Source of the DNA: Sinorhizobium numidicum
GTDB taxonomy: Bacteria > Pseudomonadota > Alphaproteobacteria > Rhizobiales > Rhizobiaceae
DNA length: 64,000 nt
Reading direction: 5' to 3'
NCBI RefSeq assembly: GCF_029892045.1
Contig: NZ_CP120368.1
Span: 308,001-372,000, forward strand
Shown here: piece after piece, positions 39,102 through 47,358 of the stretch
Layout: every line of letters starts with the position of its first letter
Numbering within the stretch: the stretch's first letter is position 1
Translations under genes and position numbers: made by a program
Notes under the pieces: generated by a model
What the model was told of the DNA's origin: nothing
What the model saw: the letters and a program-made list of their open reading frames with translations, nothing else
Databases searched by the model: none

Positions 39102-39141
39102 TTTCTGTTTCCTCCTCGTGGCGAAGTCCTGCTCCGCCATT

Positions 39142-39194
39142 ATAAGTTAAAGCGACATGCGGGTGGAAAACCGCACACGCCTTTCCCGACTCTA
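39142..39194. repeat. Degenerate RIME-like element between iolC and iolD
   Basis: ATAAGTTAAAGCGACATGCGGGTGGAAAACCGC...CCCGACTCT aligns with the inverse orientation of the RIME-type core seen at 44520-44584, with several differences. It ends at the stop codon of iolC (TAG at 39194-39192). It is inside a polycistronic message. Confidence 0.6.
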
Positions 39195-41144
39195 GGCGGC
39201 CTTTGTTTCACCCAGTTGCAGCCAGAGATCCACCAGAGCCTTGAACTTTGCCGCCATGTCGGAAACGGCCTGCTCGTCGGTCATCGTGCCGGCGAGCCAG
39301 GTTTTGGCGGCATCGGCAAAGATCGTCCGGCCGACCGCAAATCCCTTCACCGTCTTCGATGCTCTTGCGGCGGCGAAGCCATCCTTCAGGATCTCGTAAG
39401 GCGCCTCAAGGCCGAGGAGGACGACACCCCGGCAGAGCGGATCGCGCTTCTCGATCACGGCGTCGATGGCACCCCAGGCGCCGCGGCTTGCCTGCGGCTC
39501 GAGCTTCCACCAGTCCGGCTTCAGCCCAGCATCATAGAGCTCGTTGAGCGCCCGCGGAATGGTCTCATCATCGAGCGTCCCATGCTTGCCGGCGATGATC
39601 TCGATCAGGATTTCGCGGCCGACCTTTCGCGCCGCCTCGAAGGCCGAGCGGAGCTTGGCGATCTGGACTGTCTTCAATTCGGCCGGATCATCCGGATGGA
39701 AGAAAGAGAGTACCTTGATGCAATGATCGATCGGCCATTCGATGAGGCGGCTGCCGAGGTCCTGGCTGAATTCGAACTGCAGCGGCCGGGAGCCCGGAAG
39801 CTCGATCGGCCTGGCGATCCAGAAGTCGCGGTGGGCACCCGCGGCAAAGAGCGCGTCGCGGCCATATTTGTCGTCGATCAACATGCCAAAACCTGGGCGG
39901 CCGGCGGCGACCTGGGCCGCGGCCTTGACCGCAAGCACCTTGAAGGCGGGGATGCGCGCCAGAAGTTCCGGTTTGCCTTCAGCAATATCTTCGAGCTGGC
40001 TGCGGTGATCGATCGCGAGTGCCATCAGAAGCGGGATGTCGCGGCGGCGGGTGGTTGCCCAGTGAACGTGGTTGATCGCCTCGTCCTTGCGCAGGGCCTT
40101 TTCCTTGCTGCCGTGTTCGAGGAAGAACTGCAACTCGGTCCAGGTCGGAATTTCCGGCGCGCAGAGGAGGCGTGAGACCGCGAAGGCGCCGCAGGCATTG
40201 GCCCAGGTGGCGGACGTCGCGTGCGGCTCGCCGGTGAGCCAGCCGCGCAGGAAGCCGGACATGAAGGCGTCGCCGGCGCCGAGCACGTTGTAGACTTCGA
40301 TCGGGAAGCCCTTGCCGACGATGCCGTCTTCGAGATCGTCGGATATCGGCCCGTCATAGACGATGCAGCCCATCGGTCCGCGCTTGAGCACGATTGTGGC
40401 CCTTGAAAGCGAACGGATGGTCTTGAGCGCCTGGAGCAGATCTCTTTCACCGGAGGCGATCAGAACTTCCTCCTCCGTGCCGACGATGAGGTCGCAGTCG
40501 CCGAGAACGGTTTTCAGATGCGCCGAGACGCGATCGGAAGCGATATAGCGGCTTTCGCCCGCATCGTGGCCTGCAAGGCCCCAGAGGTTCGGGCGATAGT
40601 CGATGTCGAAGACGATTCTGGCGCCGCTCTCCTTGGCAATCCGCATCGCCTTGCGCTGGGCGCCGTCCGTGTTCGGTTTGGAGAAATGCGTGCCGGTGAC
40701 GAGGATTGCCCGGGCGGAACGGATGAAGTCCTCCGCCACATCAGCCTCGCTAAGCGCATTGTCGGCACAATTGTCGCGATAGAAGAGCAGCGGAAAGGAT
40801 TTATCGTTTTCGACCGCCAGGATCGCGAGCGCGGTCAACCGCTCGGGATCAGTGGCGATGCCGCGGGTCTCCACGCCTTCACGCGCGAGCTGCTCGCGGA
40901 TGAACCGGCCCATCTGCTCGTCGCCGACGCGCGTCAGCAGCGCTGATTTCAGCCCGAGGCGTGCCGTGCCGACCGAAATGTTGCAGGGGCAGCCGCCGAC
41001 GGACTTGGCAAAGCTTCCCACGTCTTCGAGACGGGTGCCGATCTGCTGGCCGTAAAGGTCGACCGAGGCTCTGCCGATGGTGATGAGGTCGAGGGGCCTG
41101 GCGCCCTTTGCCGATGGAATTTGGGCCGATGGAATCTGGCTCAC
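39192..41144 (-). CDS. iolC: IolC: 5-dehydro-2-deoxygluconokinase fused to a DUF2090 aldolase-like domain
   Basis: A 650-residue two-domain protein. Residues 1 to about 340 are a PfkB sugar kinase: ITIGRASVDLYGQQIG, GGCPCNISVGTARLG, and the catalytic NVLGAGDAFMSGFLRG. Residues from about 350 onward (LLMALAIDHRSQLEDIA...IDDKYGRDAL...VKGFAVGRTIFADAAKTWL) are DUF2090, related to class I aldolases such as LacD/IolJ. The fusion probably joins the kinase with the next step, cleavage of the 6-phosphate; no separate iolJ is in the window. The start is GTG (41144) behind GGGGAGGAAG. First gene of iolCDEB. Confidence 0.93.
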   Translation of the reverse strand: MSQIPSAQIPSAKGARPLDLITIGRASVDLYGQQIGTRLEDVGSFAKSVGGCPCNISVGTARLGLKSALLTRVGDEQMGRFIREQLAREGVETRGIATDPERLTALAILAVENDKSFPLLFYRDNCADNALSEADVAEDFIRSARAILVTGTHFSKPNTDGAQRKAMRIAKESGARIVFDIDYRPNLWGLAGHDAGESRYIASDRVSAHLKTVLGDCDLIVGTEEEVLIASGERDLLQALKTIRSLSRATIVLKRGPMGCIVYDGPISDDLEDGIVGKGFPIEVYNVLGAGDAFMSGFLRGWLTGEPHATSATWANACGAFAVSRLLCAPEIPTWTELQFFLEHGSKEKALRKDEAINHVHWATTRRRDIPLLMALAIDHRSQLEDIAEGKPELLARIPAFKVLAVKAAAQVAAGRPGFGMLIDDKYGRDALFAAGAHRDFWIARPIELPGSRPLQFEFSQDLGSRLIEWPIDHCIKVLSFFHPDDPAELKTVQIAKLRSAFEAARKVGREILIEIIAGKHGTLDDETIPRALNELYDAGLKPDWWKLEPQASRGAWGAIDAVIEKRDPLCRGVVLLGLEAPYEILKDGFAAARASKTVKGFAVGRTIFADAAKTWLAGTMTDEQAVSDMAAKFKALVDLWLQLGETKAA

Positions 41145-41240
41145 TGCTTCCTCCCCGCGGACGCCGCGCCGGCGCCGACAATTATGCTTATGCGATGGGC
41201 GATGCGGTTATGAAACATAAATTCCGCCGTCTCGTCAATA

Positions 41241-41258
41241 TGGAATTTTCATTCTATA
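41241..41258. promoter_or_regulatory. Putative IolR operator upstream of iolC
   Basis: TGGAA-TTTTCA-TTCTATA, the centre of the inverted repeat TAT-g-GAAT-TTTC-ATTC-t-ATA. It lies about 100 bases upstream of the iolC start and overlaps the stop codon of iolR (41254-41256). The same TGGAA-N6-TTC core occurs before iolR and before the Gfo/Idh gene. Confidence 0.65.
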
Positions 41259-42117
41259 AACTGCTGCGGGCGTCCGAAAGCCGGCGACGCTTCTCGGCGA
41301 TCGCCACCGTTAGCGCCATGGCGAAAGCCATGCTCGCGGAGAGCGAACGGAAGCCGGCATGATCGGCCTCCACCAGTTCGAACCAGACCTTTGACGACTC
41401 GGCGAGCGGCGAAAAGGCCGAATCGGTCAGCGACACGACCGGCACCTTGCGGCTGGCAAGCACCCGCGCCTGGTTGGCGCTTTCCGAGGCGTATGGCGAA
41501 AAGCTGACGGCGAAGGCGGCATCCTGCTTGGTCGCCATCGCCAGCATGTCGTCGTCGATGCCGGCGGCTGTACCCACATGCTGATATTTCACCTTCAGCT
41601 TGCCGAAGGCGTAGGCCATATAGCTGGAAATTGGATAGGAGCGCCGCTTGGCGATCAGATAGATCGTCTCCGCCTTGGCGAGGATGTCGACGGCGCGATC
41701 GAAGGCCTCCGGTTCGACGGATGTGGCGACATTGTCCAGAGAGCGATGGGCGGCCGCCACGAAGCCGTTGAAGATCGAGCCGCTTTCGAGCTTGCTGTGG
41801 TCGTTTTGGCTCAGCGCCTTCAACCGTTCTTCGTAACCGGGCGTGCGCTCGCGCAGCCGTGCGCGAAAAATCTGCTGCAGGCTGGAAAACCCCTCGAAGC
41901 CGAAATGCTGCGCGAAGCGCACGAGCGTCGAGGGCTGAACATCGGCGGACGTTGCGATGCTGGCTGCCGTACCGAAGGCGATCTCGTCGGGATTGTCGAG
42001 CGAGTAGGCTGCCACCTGCTTCAGTCGCTTCGGCAATTGCGCCTTGCGTTCCAGAATGACGGCCTTTAGCGCCTCGAAGTCCTGAGGGACATCGGTGGTC
42101 GTCTCCGGCGTTGGCAT
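41254..42117 (-). CDS. iolR: MurR/RpiR family transcriptional regulator, IolR
   Basis: A 287-residue repressor with an N-terminal RpiR-type HTH (FGTAASIATSADVQPSTLVRFAQHFGFEGFSSLQQIFR) and a C-terminal SIS phosphosugar-binding domain (ETIYLIAKRRSYPISSYMAYAFGKL...SFSPYASESANQARVL). Its place directly before iolCDEB identifies it as the inositol regulator. In rhizobia it is a repressor released by an inositol-pathway intermediate. A candidate operator lies about 70 bases before its own start, implying autoregulation. Confidence 0.93.
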   Translation of the reverse strand: MPTPETTTDVPQDFEALKAVILERKAQLPKRLKQVAAYSLDNPDEIAFGTAASIATSADVQPSTLVRFAQHFGFEGFSSLQQIFRARLRERTPGYEERLKALSQNDHSKLESGSIFNGFVAAAHRSLDNVATSVEPEAFDRAVDILAKAETIYLIAKRRSYPISSYMAYAFGKLKVKYQHVGTAAGIDDDMLAMATKQDAAFAVSFSPYASESANQARVLASRKVPVVSLTDSAFSPLAESSKVWFELVEADHAGFRSLSASMAFAMALTVAIAEKRRRLSDARSSL

Positions 42118-42182
42118 CGTTTCGCTTCTCCAGGCTTGCTGCTTTCCGTCGGCCTCATTCTAATCGATTAATGATCGCCCGC

Positions 42183-42200
42183 ATAGAACAGACGTTCCAT
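42183..42200. promoter_or_regulatory. Putative IolR operator upstream of iolR
   Basis: Read on the minus strand: TGGAA-CGTCTG-TTCTATG. It shares TGGAA-N6-TTCTAT with the iolC site. It is in the 110-base gap between iolR and the Gfo/Idh gene. Confidence 0.65.
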
Positions 42201-42227
42201 TTTGCGAGGAAGCCGACTGGCGGGCGG

Positions 42228-43358
42228 TCAGCCGACCTGCACCCATTCGTTCGTCCTTGCCGAGTGGTAGGTCGCCGAGAGAACCTTTTGAACCTCGTAG
42301 CCTTCGCGGAAGTCGGTCGACGGCTTGCCGCCTTTGGCGATCGCATGGAGAAACTCGTGGACCTCGATCGCCTTCAGATCGTTGAAGCCGATCTGGTGGC
42401 CGGGCGCCACGCAGAATGCGCCATAGGGCGGGTGTTCCGGTCCTGCCCAGATGGTGCGGAAGCCGCGGCTGCGAATGTCGTCGCCGGCATAGTAGACCTT
42501 GATCTCGTTCAGCCGCTCCTGGGTGAAGACGATGCTGCCCTTTGAACCGTAGATCTCGAAATCATGCTGCATCTTGCGACCGGTGGCGATCCAGTTCGCC
42601 TCGAAACTGCCGGTGGCGCCGCTTTCGAAACGTACGAAGGCGCGGGTGATGTCGTCGACTTCGACAGTACGTGTCGCGCTTGCGCCGCGAGAGACAGGGC
42701 GCTCCGGGATCTGGATGACGGTTTCCGCGAGCACCGACTTGATCGGACCGATGAGGTGACGCATGCAGGCGATCATGTGGCTGCCGATGTCCGCGAGTGC
42801 GCCTCCGCCGCTGCGCGGATCAAGGCGCCAGCCCCAAGGGACGCTCGCATCTGCCATGAAATCCTCCGCGTGGACGCCGCGGAACGACCGGATTTCGCCG
42901 ATCTCGCCGCTCTCGATAATATCCTTGGCGAGGAGGATCAGCGGGTTCTTCAGGTAATTGAAGCCGACCTGGGTTACGACGCCAGCCTTTTCGGCCGCCG
43001 CGACCATCTCCGCGCAGTCGGCAACCGTCGGTGCCAGCGGCTTTTCGCAATAGACATGCTTGCCGTATGCGATAGCCGCGAGCGCCATTTCCTTATGCAG
43101 AAGGTTGGGTGTGGTGATGTCGATGATGTCAATGTCCGGGTCCGTCAGCAGATCGCGCCAGTCGGCGGTCGCCTTGCGGAAACCGAGGCGCGCACGGGCG
43201 GCCTCGGCGCTTTCTTCGGTGACGTCGGCGACCGAAACCAGGTCCAGTTCGAAGGACAGCTCGAAGACCCGCGCCGCGATCGTGAAGCCGAGGGCATGGG
43301 CCTTACCCATGAAGCCCGTACCGATCAGGCCGATGCCGAGCTTGCGCTTGCCGCTCAT
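42228..43358 (-). CDS. Gfo/Idh/MocA family oxidoreductase, inositol-linked
   Basis: A 376-residue NAD(P)-dependent dehydrogenase: GLIGTGFMGKAHALGF (Rossmann), IDITTPNLLHKEMALAAIAYGKHVYCEKPLAPT with the EKP motif, and GGALADIGSHMIACMRHLIG with the usual D-x3-H residues. Start at 43358 after GGGAGGAAC. It precedes iolR on the same strand and has its own IolR-type site, so it probably acts on an inositol isomer or derivative (scyllo-inositol type), not as the main IdhA. The exact substrate is open. Confidence 0.88.
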   Translation of the reverse strand: MSGKRKLGIGLIGTGFMGKAHALGFTIAARVFELSFELDLVSVADVTEESAEAARARLGFRKATADWRDLLTDPDIDIIDITTPNLLHKEMALAAIAYGKHVYCEKPLAPTVADCAEMVAAAEKAGVVTQVGFNYLKNPLILLAKDIIESGEIGEIRSFRGVHAEDFMADASVPWGWRLDPRSGGGALADIGSHMIACMRHLIGPIKSVLAETVIQIPERPVSRGASATRTVEVDDITRAFVRFESGATGSFEANWIATGRKMQHDFEIYGSKGSIVFTQERLNEIKVYYAGDDIRSRGFRTIWAGPEHPPYGAFCVAPGHQIGFNDLKAIEVHEFLHAIAKGGKPSTDFREGYEVQKVLSATYHSARTNEWVQVG

Positions 43359-43428
43359 ATGTTCCTCCCGGGCCGAAGGCCCCATGTGTTTGGGAGAAAT
43401 GAAATGAATTGTGCGAATAATGTCAATA

Positions 43429-43446
43429 TGGAATATTTGTTCGAAA
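43429..43446. promoter_or_regulatory. Putative IolR operator upstream of the Gfo/Idh gene
   Basis: TGGAA-TATTTG-TTCGAAAT, third occurrence of the TGGAA-N6-TTC arrangement, 71 bases before the start at 43358. Confidence 0.6.
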
Positions 43447-43627
43447 TCGTCTCGTCGCGGTTGTGCCGAACGAAACAGCGCCGAGCTCTCCGGCACGTTA
43501 TGTGCTAGGCAAGGGTGAATTTGTTAACGCATTTTTACCATGTTCCATTGAAACATCGCTGCTGACGACTGTTAGCGAATCGTCTCAAAGTCATCGTGAT
43601 CTGGAGCCGAAGCCGGAGTGAGATCGC

Positions 43628-44473
43628 ATGTGCCGCTGGGCAGCCTACCGCGGAGAGCCGCTCTATCTTGAAGAACTGGTGACGTCGCCGGCGCATTCGC
43701 TGATCGAACAGTCCCATTGTGCCACCCGAGCGAAGACCGCGACCAACGGCGACGGCTTCGGCATCGCCTGGTATGGCGATCGTCCGGAGCCCGGCCGCTA
43801 CCGCGATATTCTGCCTGCCTGGTCCGACTGCAATCTAAGGAGCATTGCGCGGCAAATCCGCTCGAGACTCTTCCTCGCCCATGTTCGTGCGGCGACCGGC
43901 GGCGGCACGCGGCGCGACAATTGCCACCCCTTCGTCCACGGTCGCTGGTCCTTCATGCATAACGGACAGGTCGGCGATTTCGAGCATCTGCGCCGGCCGA
44001 TGGAAAACATGCTCGACGACGAGCTCTATACGGCGCGCACCGGCACGACGGATTCGGAACTGCTTTTCCTCCTGGCCCTGCAATTCGGGCTCGACCGCGA
44101 TCCGCTCGGCGCATGCGCCGAGGCGCTCGGCTTCGTCGAACGGCTTGCCGCGAACCTCGACCACTCGGTGCTCGTTCGCTTCACCGCCGCCTTCTCCAAC
44201 GGTCACGATCTCTACGCGGTCCGCTACGCCTCGGACTGCAAGGCGCCGACGCTCTACGCAGCGCCAATGGGGCCGAATGGCGGTTATTGCCTTGTCTCCG
44301 AACCGCTCAACGACGACAACGCCTGGGCGGAGATCCCCGATGGCTCCGCCGTTATCGTCGGCGAAAATGGCGTTGACGTTCGCCTCTTCGGCGCGGCCGA
44401 CGTTCCGGCTCGCGGACGCCTTGCCGCCACGCCGCGTCCCTTGGGCGCTGGAGAGGGTGTACAACTCGCCTAG
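43628..44473 (+). CDS. Class II glutamine amidotransferase (YafJ-like)
   Basis: A 281-residue N-terminal-nucleophile amidotransferase. Cys2 follows the initiating Met directly (MCRWAAYRGEP); GDGFGIAWYGDRPEP, FLAHVRAATGG and WSFMHNGQVGDF are the glutamine-pocket segments. This is a stand-alone GATase_4 domain like YafJ and EgtC. No ergothioneine genes are nearby, so an EgtC role is unlikely; the true acceptor is not known. The ATG has GGAG nine bases upstream. A RIME-type repeat follows the stop. Confidence 0.88.
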   Translation: MCRWAAYRGEPLYLEELVTSPAHSLIEQSHCATRAKTATNGDGFGIAWYGDRPEPGRYRDILPAWSDCNLRSIARQIRSRLFLAHVRAATGGGTRRDNCHPFVHGRWSFMHNGQVGDFEHLRRPMENMLDDELYTARTGTTDSELLFLLALQFGLDRDPLGACAEALGFVERLAANLDHSVLVRFTAAFSNGHDLYAVRYASDCKAPTLYAAPMGPNGGYCLVSEPLNDDNAWAEIPDGSAVIVGENGVDVRLFGAADVPARGRLAATPRPLGAGEGVQLA

Positions 44474-44474
44474 A

Positions 44475-44584
44475 TCAGGATGATTTTAGGTCGGATCGAC
44501 CTAAAATCATGAACGTGATCGATTTTAATAAGTTAGCGCGGGATGCGGGCGGAAAACCGCGCACACTTTTCCTCATCCCGCGCT
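44475..44584. repeat. RIME-type repeat, copy 3 (inverted)
   Basis: Starts with ATCAGGATGATTTTAGG, an inverted repeat pairing with CCTAAAATCAT (44480-44511), then GATTTTAATAAGTTAGCGCGGGATGCGGGCGGAAAACCGC...CATCCCGCGCT. It is the inverse of the copy at 15435. It lies between two convergent genes and can form long hairpins that would end both transcripts. Confidence 0.85.
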
Positions 44585-44604
44585 GATATCCGGGCGCCGC
44601 AGAG

Positions 44605-45813
44605 CTAGGCGGAAAGCTTCACGGCGATGAGCGCCGCGAGCTTTTCGGCCACTTCGTCCTTGCTCATCTCCGGCCAGTCCTCGGCGCCATCGCGGCCGAT
44701 CAGCTTCACCCGGTTACGATCGCCGCCCATGACGCCGGTCTTGGGCGAGACGTCGTTGGCCAAAATGTAATCGGCGCCTTTCCTATCGAGCTTTGCGCGG
44801 CCATTCTCGGCGACGTTCTCCGTCTCGGCGGCAAAGCCGATGACGAGCCGAGGGCGTGAGCGATGATGCCCGATCGTCTTCAGAATGTCGGGATTCTCGG
44901 CAAGCTGGAGCGGCGGCGGGGCTTCGCCGGGCCGCTTCTTGATCTTGTTGCCGGCAGTTGAGGCGACACGCCAATCCGCGACCGCTGCGACCATCACGGC
45001 GACATCGACGGGAAGGGCGGCCGCCACCGCGTCGCGCATCTCTTCGGCGCGTTCGACCCGGATGACACGGACGCCGGCGGGGTCGGGAATCGTCACTGGC
45101 CCTGAAATGAGTGTGACTTCGGCTCCGAGCCGCGCAAGCGCCGCGGCGATCGCATGGCCCTGCTTGCCGGATGAACGGTTGGCGATATAACGCACCGGAT
45201 CGATCGGCTCATGCGTTGGCCCGGAGGTGACGATCGCCCTTCGGCCGGCAAGCGGCCCCGCCGCTCCGCCGAGCATTCCTTCGATCGCCGCAACGATCTC
45301 CAGAGGCTCCGCCATCCGGCCTTCGCCCGCTTCGCCCCCTTCGGCCATCTCGCCCGCGGCCGGACCGATGAAAGGGATCCCATCGCCGGCTAAGATTGCA
45401 CGATTGCGGCGAGTTGCCGGATGCATCCACATCTTGGGGTTCATGGCAGGGGCGAGGAGCACCGGCCGATCAGTCGCGAGCAGAATGGTCGAGGCAAGGT
45501 CATTTGCGTGACCATTGGCCAGCTTGGCCATCAGATCGGCGGTAGCCGGTGCCACAACGACGAGATCGCATTCCCGCGCAAGCCGGATATGGCCGACATC
45601 CTGTTCGTCCTCGCGCGAAAAAAGATCTGTAAACACATGGGAGGCGGAAAGGGCGCCGACGGCAAGCGGCGTGACGAATTGCTGCGCGGCCGCCGTCATC
45701 ACCGGCCGGACCTCCGCGCCGCGTTCGCGCAGGCGGCGAATGAGGTCGAGGCTCTTATAGGCGGCGATGCCGCCGGAAATGATGAGAAGAATTTGCTTGC
45801 CGGAAAGTGTCAT
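44605..45813 (-). CDS. coaBC: Bifunctional phosphopantothenoylcysteine decarboxylase/synthase
   Basis: A 402-residue fusion for coenzyme A synthesis. CoaC (residues 1 to about 180) is a flavodoxin-like decarboxylase: ILLIISGGIAAYKSLDLIRRL, VVVAPATADLMAKLANG, LLAPAMNPKMW. CoaB (about 185-402): AIVTSGPTHEPIDPVRYIANRSSGKQG, AAVADWRVA, FAAETENV, ILANDVS. The loop GEMAEGGEAGEGRM lacks the Cys that E. coli Dfp has in the corresponding substrate flap. The start at 45813 has only a weak ribosome binding site. Confidence 0.94.
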   Translation of the reverse strand: MTLSGKQILLIISGGIAAYKSLDLIRRLRERGAEVRPVMTAAAQQFVTPLAVGALSASHVFTDLFSREDEQDVGHIRLARECDLVVVAPATADLMAKLANGHANDLASTILLATDRPVLLAPAMNPKMWMHPATRRNRAILAGDGIPFIGPAAGEMAEGGEAGEGRMAEPLEIVAAIEGMLGGAAGPLAGRRAIVTSGPTHEPIDPVRYIANRSSGKQGHAIAAALARLGAEVTLISGPVTIPDPAGVRVIRVERAEEMRDAVAAALPVDVAVMVAAVADWRVASTAGNKIKKRPGEAPPPLQLAENPDILKTIGHHRSRPRLVIGFAAETENVAENGRAKLDRKGADYILANDVSPKTGVMGGDRNRVKLIGRDGAEDWPEMSKDEVAEKLAALIAVKLSA

Positions 45814-45940
45814 TCCGTTTCGGCCTGTTCCGCCGCTCCCGTCCATTTGTGGCGACCCTACTCGACCATCCGGCCAGGTGCAATTGCCGGAACGCCGCGT
45901 GCTTTTCACTCGGGAGCGGAAGGGCGCCTTGACACAGTCA

Positions 45941-45971
45941 GTTTCATGTAACAAACTGAGTTACATGAAAC
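45941..45971. promoter_or_regulatory. Perfect 12-bp inverted repeat over the Rrf2 gene start (probable operator)
   Basis: GTTTCATGTAAC (45941-45952), seven bases, GTTACATGAAAC (45960-45971). The start codon ATG (45965-45967) is inside the right arm. A TTGACA (45929-45934) lies just upstream. The layout fits an autorepressor site blocking its own promoter. Confidence 0.8.
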
Positions 45972-46423
45972 GCGATAGTCGACTTTCCATCACCCTCCAC
46001 GCTCTGCTCCATATGGCCGAGCGTGAAATCATTACATCGGATGAACTGGCAGTCTGTCTTTCCACGAACCCCGTCGTGGTTCGCCGGACTATGGCAGGCT
46101 TGCGTGCGGCAGGCCTGGTCCGCTCGGAGAAAGGGCACGGAGGCGGTTGGTCGCTTGTGCGCGATCTCGCCACGGTGACGCTTGCGGACGTGCATGCCGC
46201 GCTCGGCGAGCCTGGCTTTTTCGCGATCGGCAACCGCACCGAGTCCCCCGGCTGCCTGGTCGAGCAGGCGGTCAATGCAGCCATGGATGATGCCTTGCGC
46301 GACGCAGAGGCCTTGCTTCTCGAACGGCTAACCAGGGTGAGCCTCGCGGATCTGTCGCGAGATTTTCAACGCCGCATGGCGGACCACTGCAGGAAGATGA
46401 AGGAGCCAGACTATGCCGAATGA
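45965..46423 (+). CDS. Rrf2 family transcriptional regulator
   Basis: A 152-residue regulator with an N-terminal winged HTH: LSITLHALLHMAEREIITSDELAVCLSTNPVVVRRTMAGLRAAGLVRSEKGHGGGWSLVRD. Cysteines are present at three places but not in the compact spacing of the Fe-S Rrf2 proteins (IscR, NsrR), so it more resembles the YwnA/CymR-like branch. It overlaps the following reductase gene by 11 bases. The long frame from 45767 is antisense to coaBC. It probably represses itself and the reductase gene. Confidence 0.9.
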   Translation: MKRDSRLSITLHALLHMAEREIITSDELAVCLSTNPVVVRRTMAGLRAAGLVRSEKGHGGGWSLVRDLATVTLADVHAALGEPGFFAIGNRTESPGCLVEQAVNAAMDDALRDAEALLLERLTRVSLADLSRDFQRRMADHCRKMKEPDYAE

Positions 46424-47297
46424 TGTCGCGATCGTGGGTGGAAGCTATGCGGGACTGGCCGCGGCTCTGCAATTGGCGAGGGCGAGGCGCTCGGTGGTTG
46501 TTGTCGACGCGGGGCACCGAAGGAACCGTTTTGCCGGAACATCGCATGGGTTTCTCACACGAGATGGCGAAGCGCCTGCGTCTATCGCCGAGAGCGGGCG
46601 GCAGCAATTGCTGGCCTATCCCGATGTTCGTTTCGTCGAGGGCGTAGCCGAAATGGCGCGGCCGGAAGGAGAGGGATTCAATATCTCGCTCCAGGGCGAA
46701 AATCTCAGCGCACGGCGGCTGATCCTTGCGACCGGGGTGGTCGACGAATTGCCGGCGATTCCCGGTCTTCGGGAGCGGTGGGGCCGGACGGTCTTCCATT
46801 GCCCCTATTGCCATGGCCATGAGCTCGCGCGCGGGCAGATCGGCGTATTGGCGACCGGTCCGCACGCCTTTTATCAGGCGATGATGCTGCCGGATTGGGG
46901 GTCGACGACCCTCTTTATAAATGGCGCTTTCGAACCGGATGCGTCGCAGTCGGCCATGCTCGCGGCGCGCGGCGTGAAGATCGAAAAGGAGCCGGTTGTC
47001 GAGCTGGAGGACTCCAAGGCAACCGTTATCTTGGCCGACGGGCGGAAAGTTTCACTCGATGGCCTGTTCGTCGCGCCGCGGACGCGCATGGCAAGCGACT
47101 TGCCCGAGGCGCTCGGGTGCGCGTTCGAAGAAGGGCCGATGGGGCCTTTCATTCGGACCGATCCGATGAAGGCGACGAGCGTTGCCGGCGTCTATGCCTG
47201 CGGTGACGCGGCGCGCGCGGCAGGCTCGGTGTCACACGCGGTCGGAGACGGTGTTACGGCCGGTATGGCTGCGCATCAGTCCTTGATCTTCGGTTAG
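46413..47297 (+). CDS. Thioredoxin-reductase-like NAD(P)/FAD oxidoreductase
   Basis: A 294-residue flavoprotein. FAD site VAIVGGSYAGLAAALQLARA, redox pair in FHCPYCHGHE (CxxC), and the closing FAD contact VAGVYACGDAARAAGSVSHAVGDG. The size and CPYC motif match single-chain thioredoxin-reductase-like proteins, but no thioredoxin gene is adjacent. It is translationally coupled to the Rrf2 gene, which suggests induction by a reactive thiol, aldehyde or oxidant. Confidence 0.88.
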   Translation: MPNDVAIVGGSYAGLAAALQLARARRSVVVVDAGHRRNRFAGTSHGFLTRDGEAPASIAESGRQQLLAYPDVRFVEGVAEMARPEGEGFNISLQGENLSARRLILATGVVDELPAIPGLRERWGRTVFHCPYCHGHELARGQIGVLATGPHAFYQAMMLPDWGSTTLFINGAFEPDASQSAMLAARGVKIEKEPVVELEDSKATVILADGRKVSLDGLFVAPRTRMASDLPEALGCAFEEGPMGPFIRTDPMKATSVAGVYACGDAARAAGSVSHAVGDGVTAGMAAHQSLIFG

Positions 47298-47358
47298 AGG
47301 CGAGTGCAGGGCTATCTGCCTTTGCTCGCCTGGCATTGCTGCCATTTGCTTGGAAATG

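Noticed and set aside
36339..40175. 1278-codon plus-strand frame opposite iolE, iolD and iolC
   Set aside because: A GC-driven open antisense frame. The minus-strand genes have all catalytic motifs; the plus frame has Arg/Gly/Asp-rich filler and crosses intergenic gaps.
43524..43538. TTAA-N7-TTAC as a CtrA site before the glutamine amidotransferase gene
   Set aside because: One imperfect copy with no supporting GANTC sites or known cell-cycle role for the gene.
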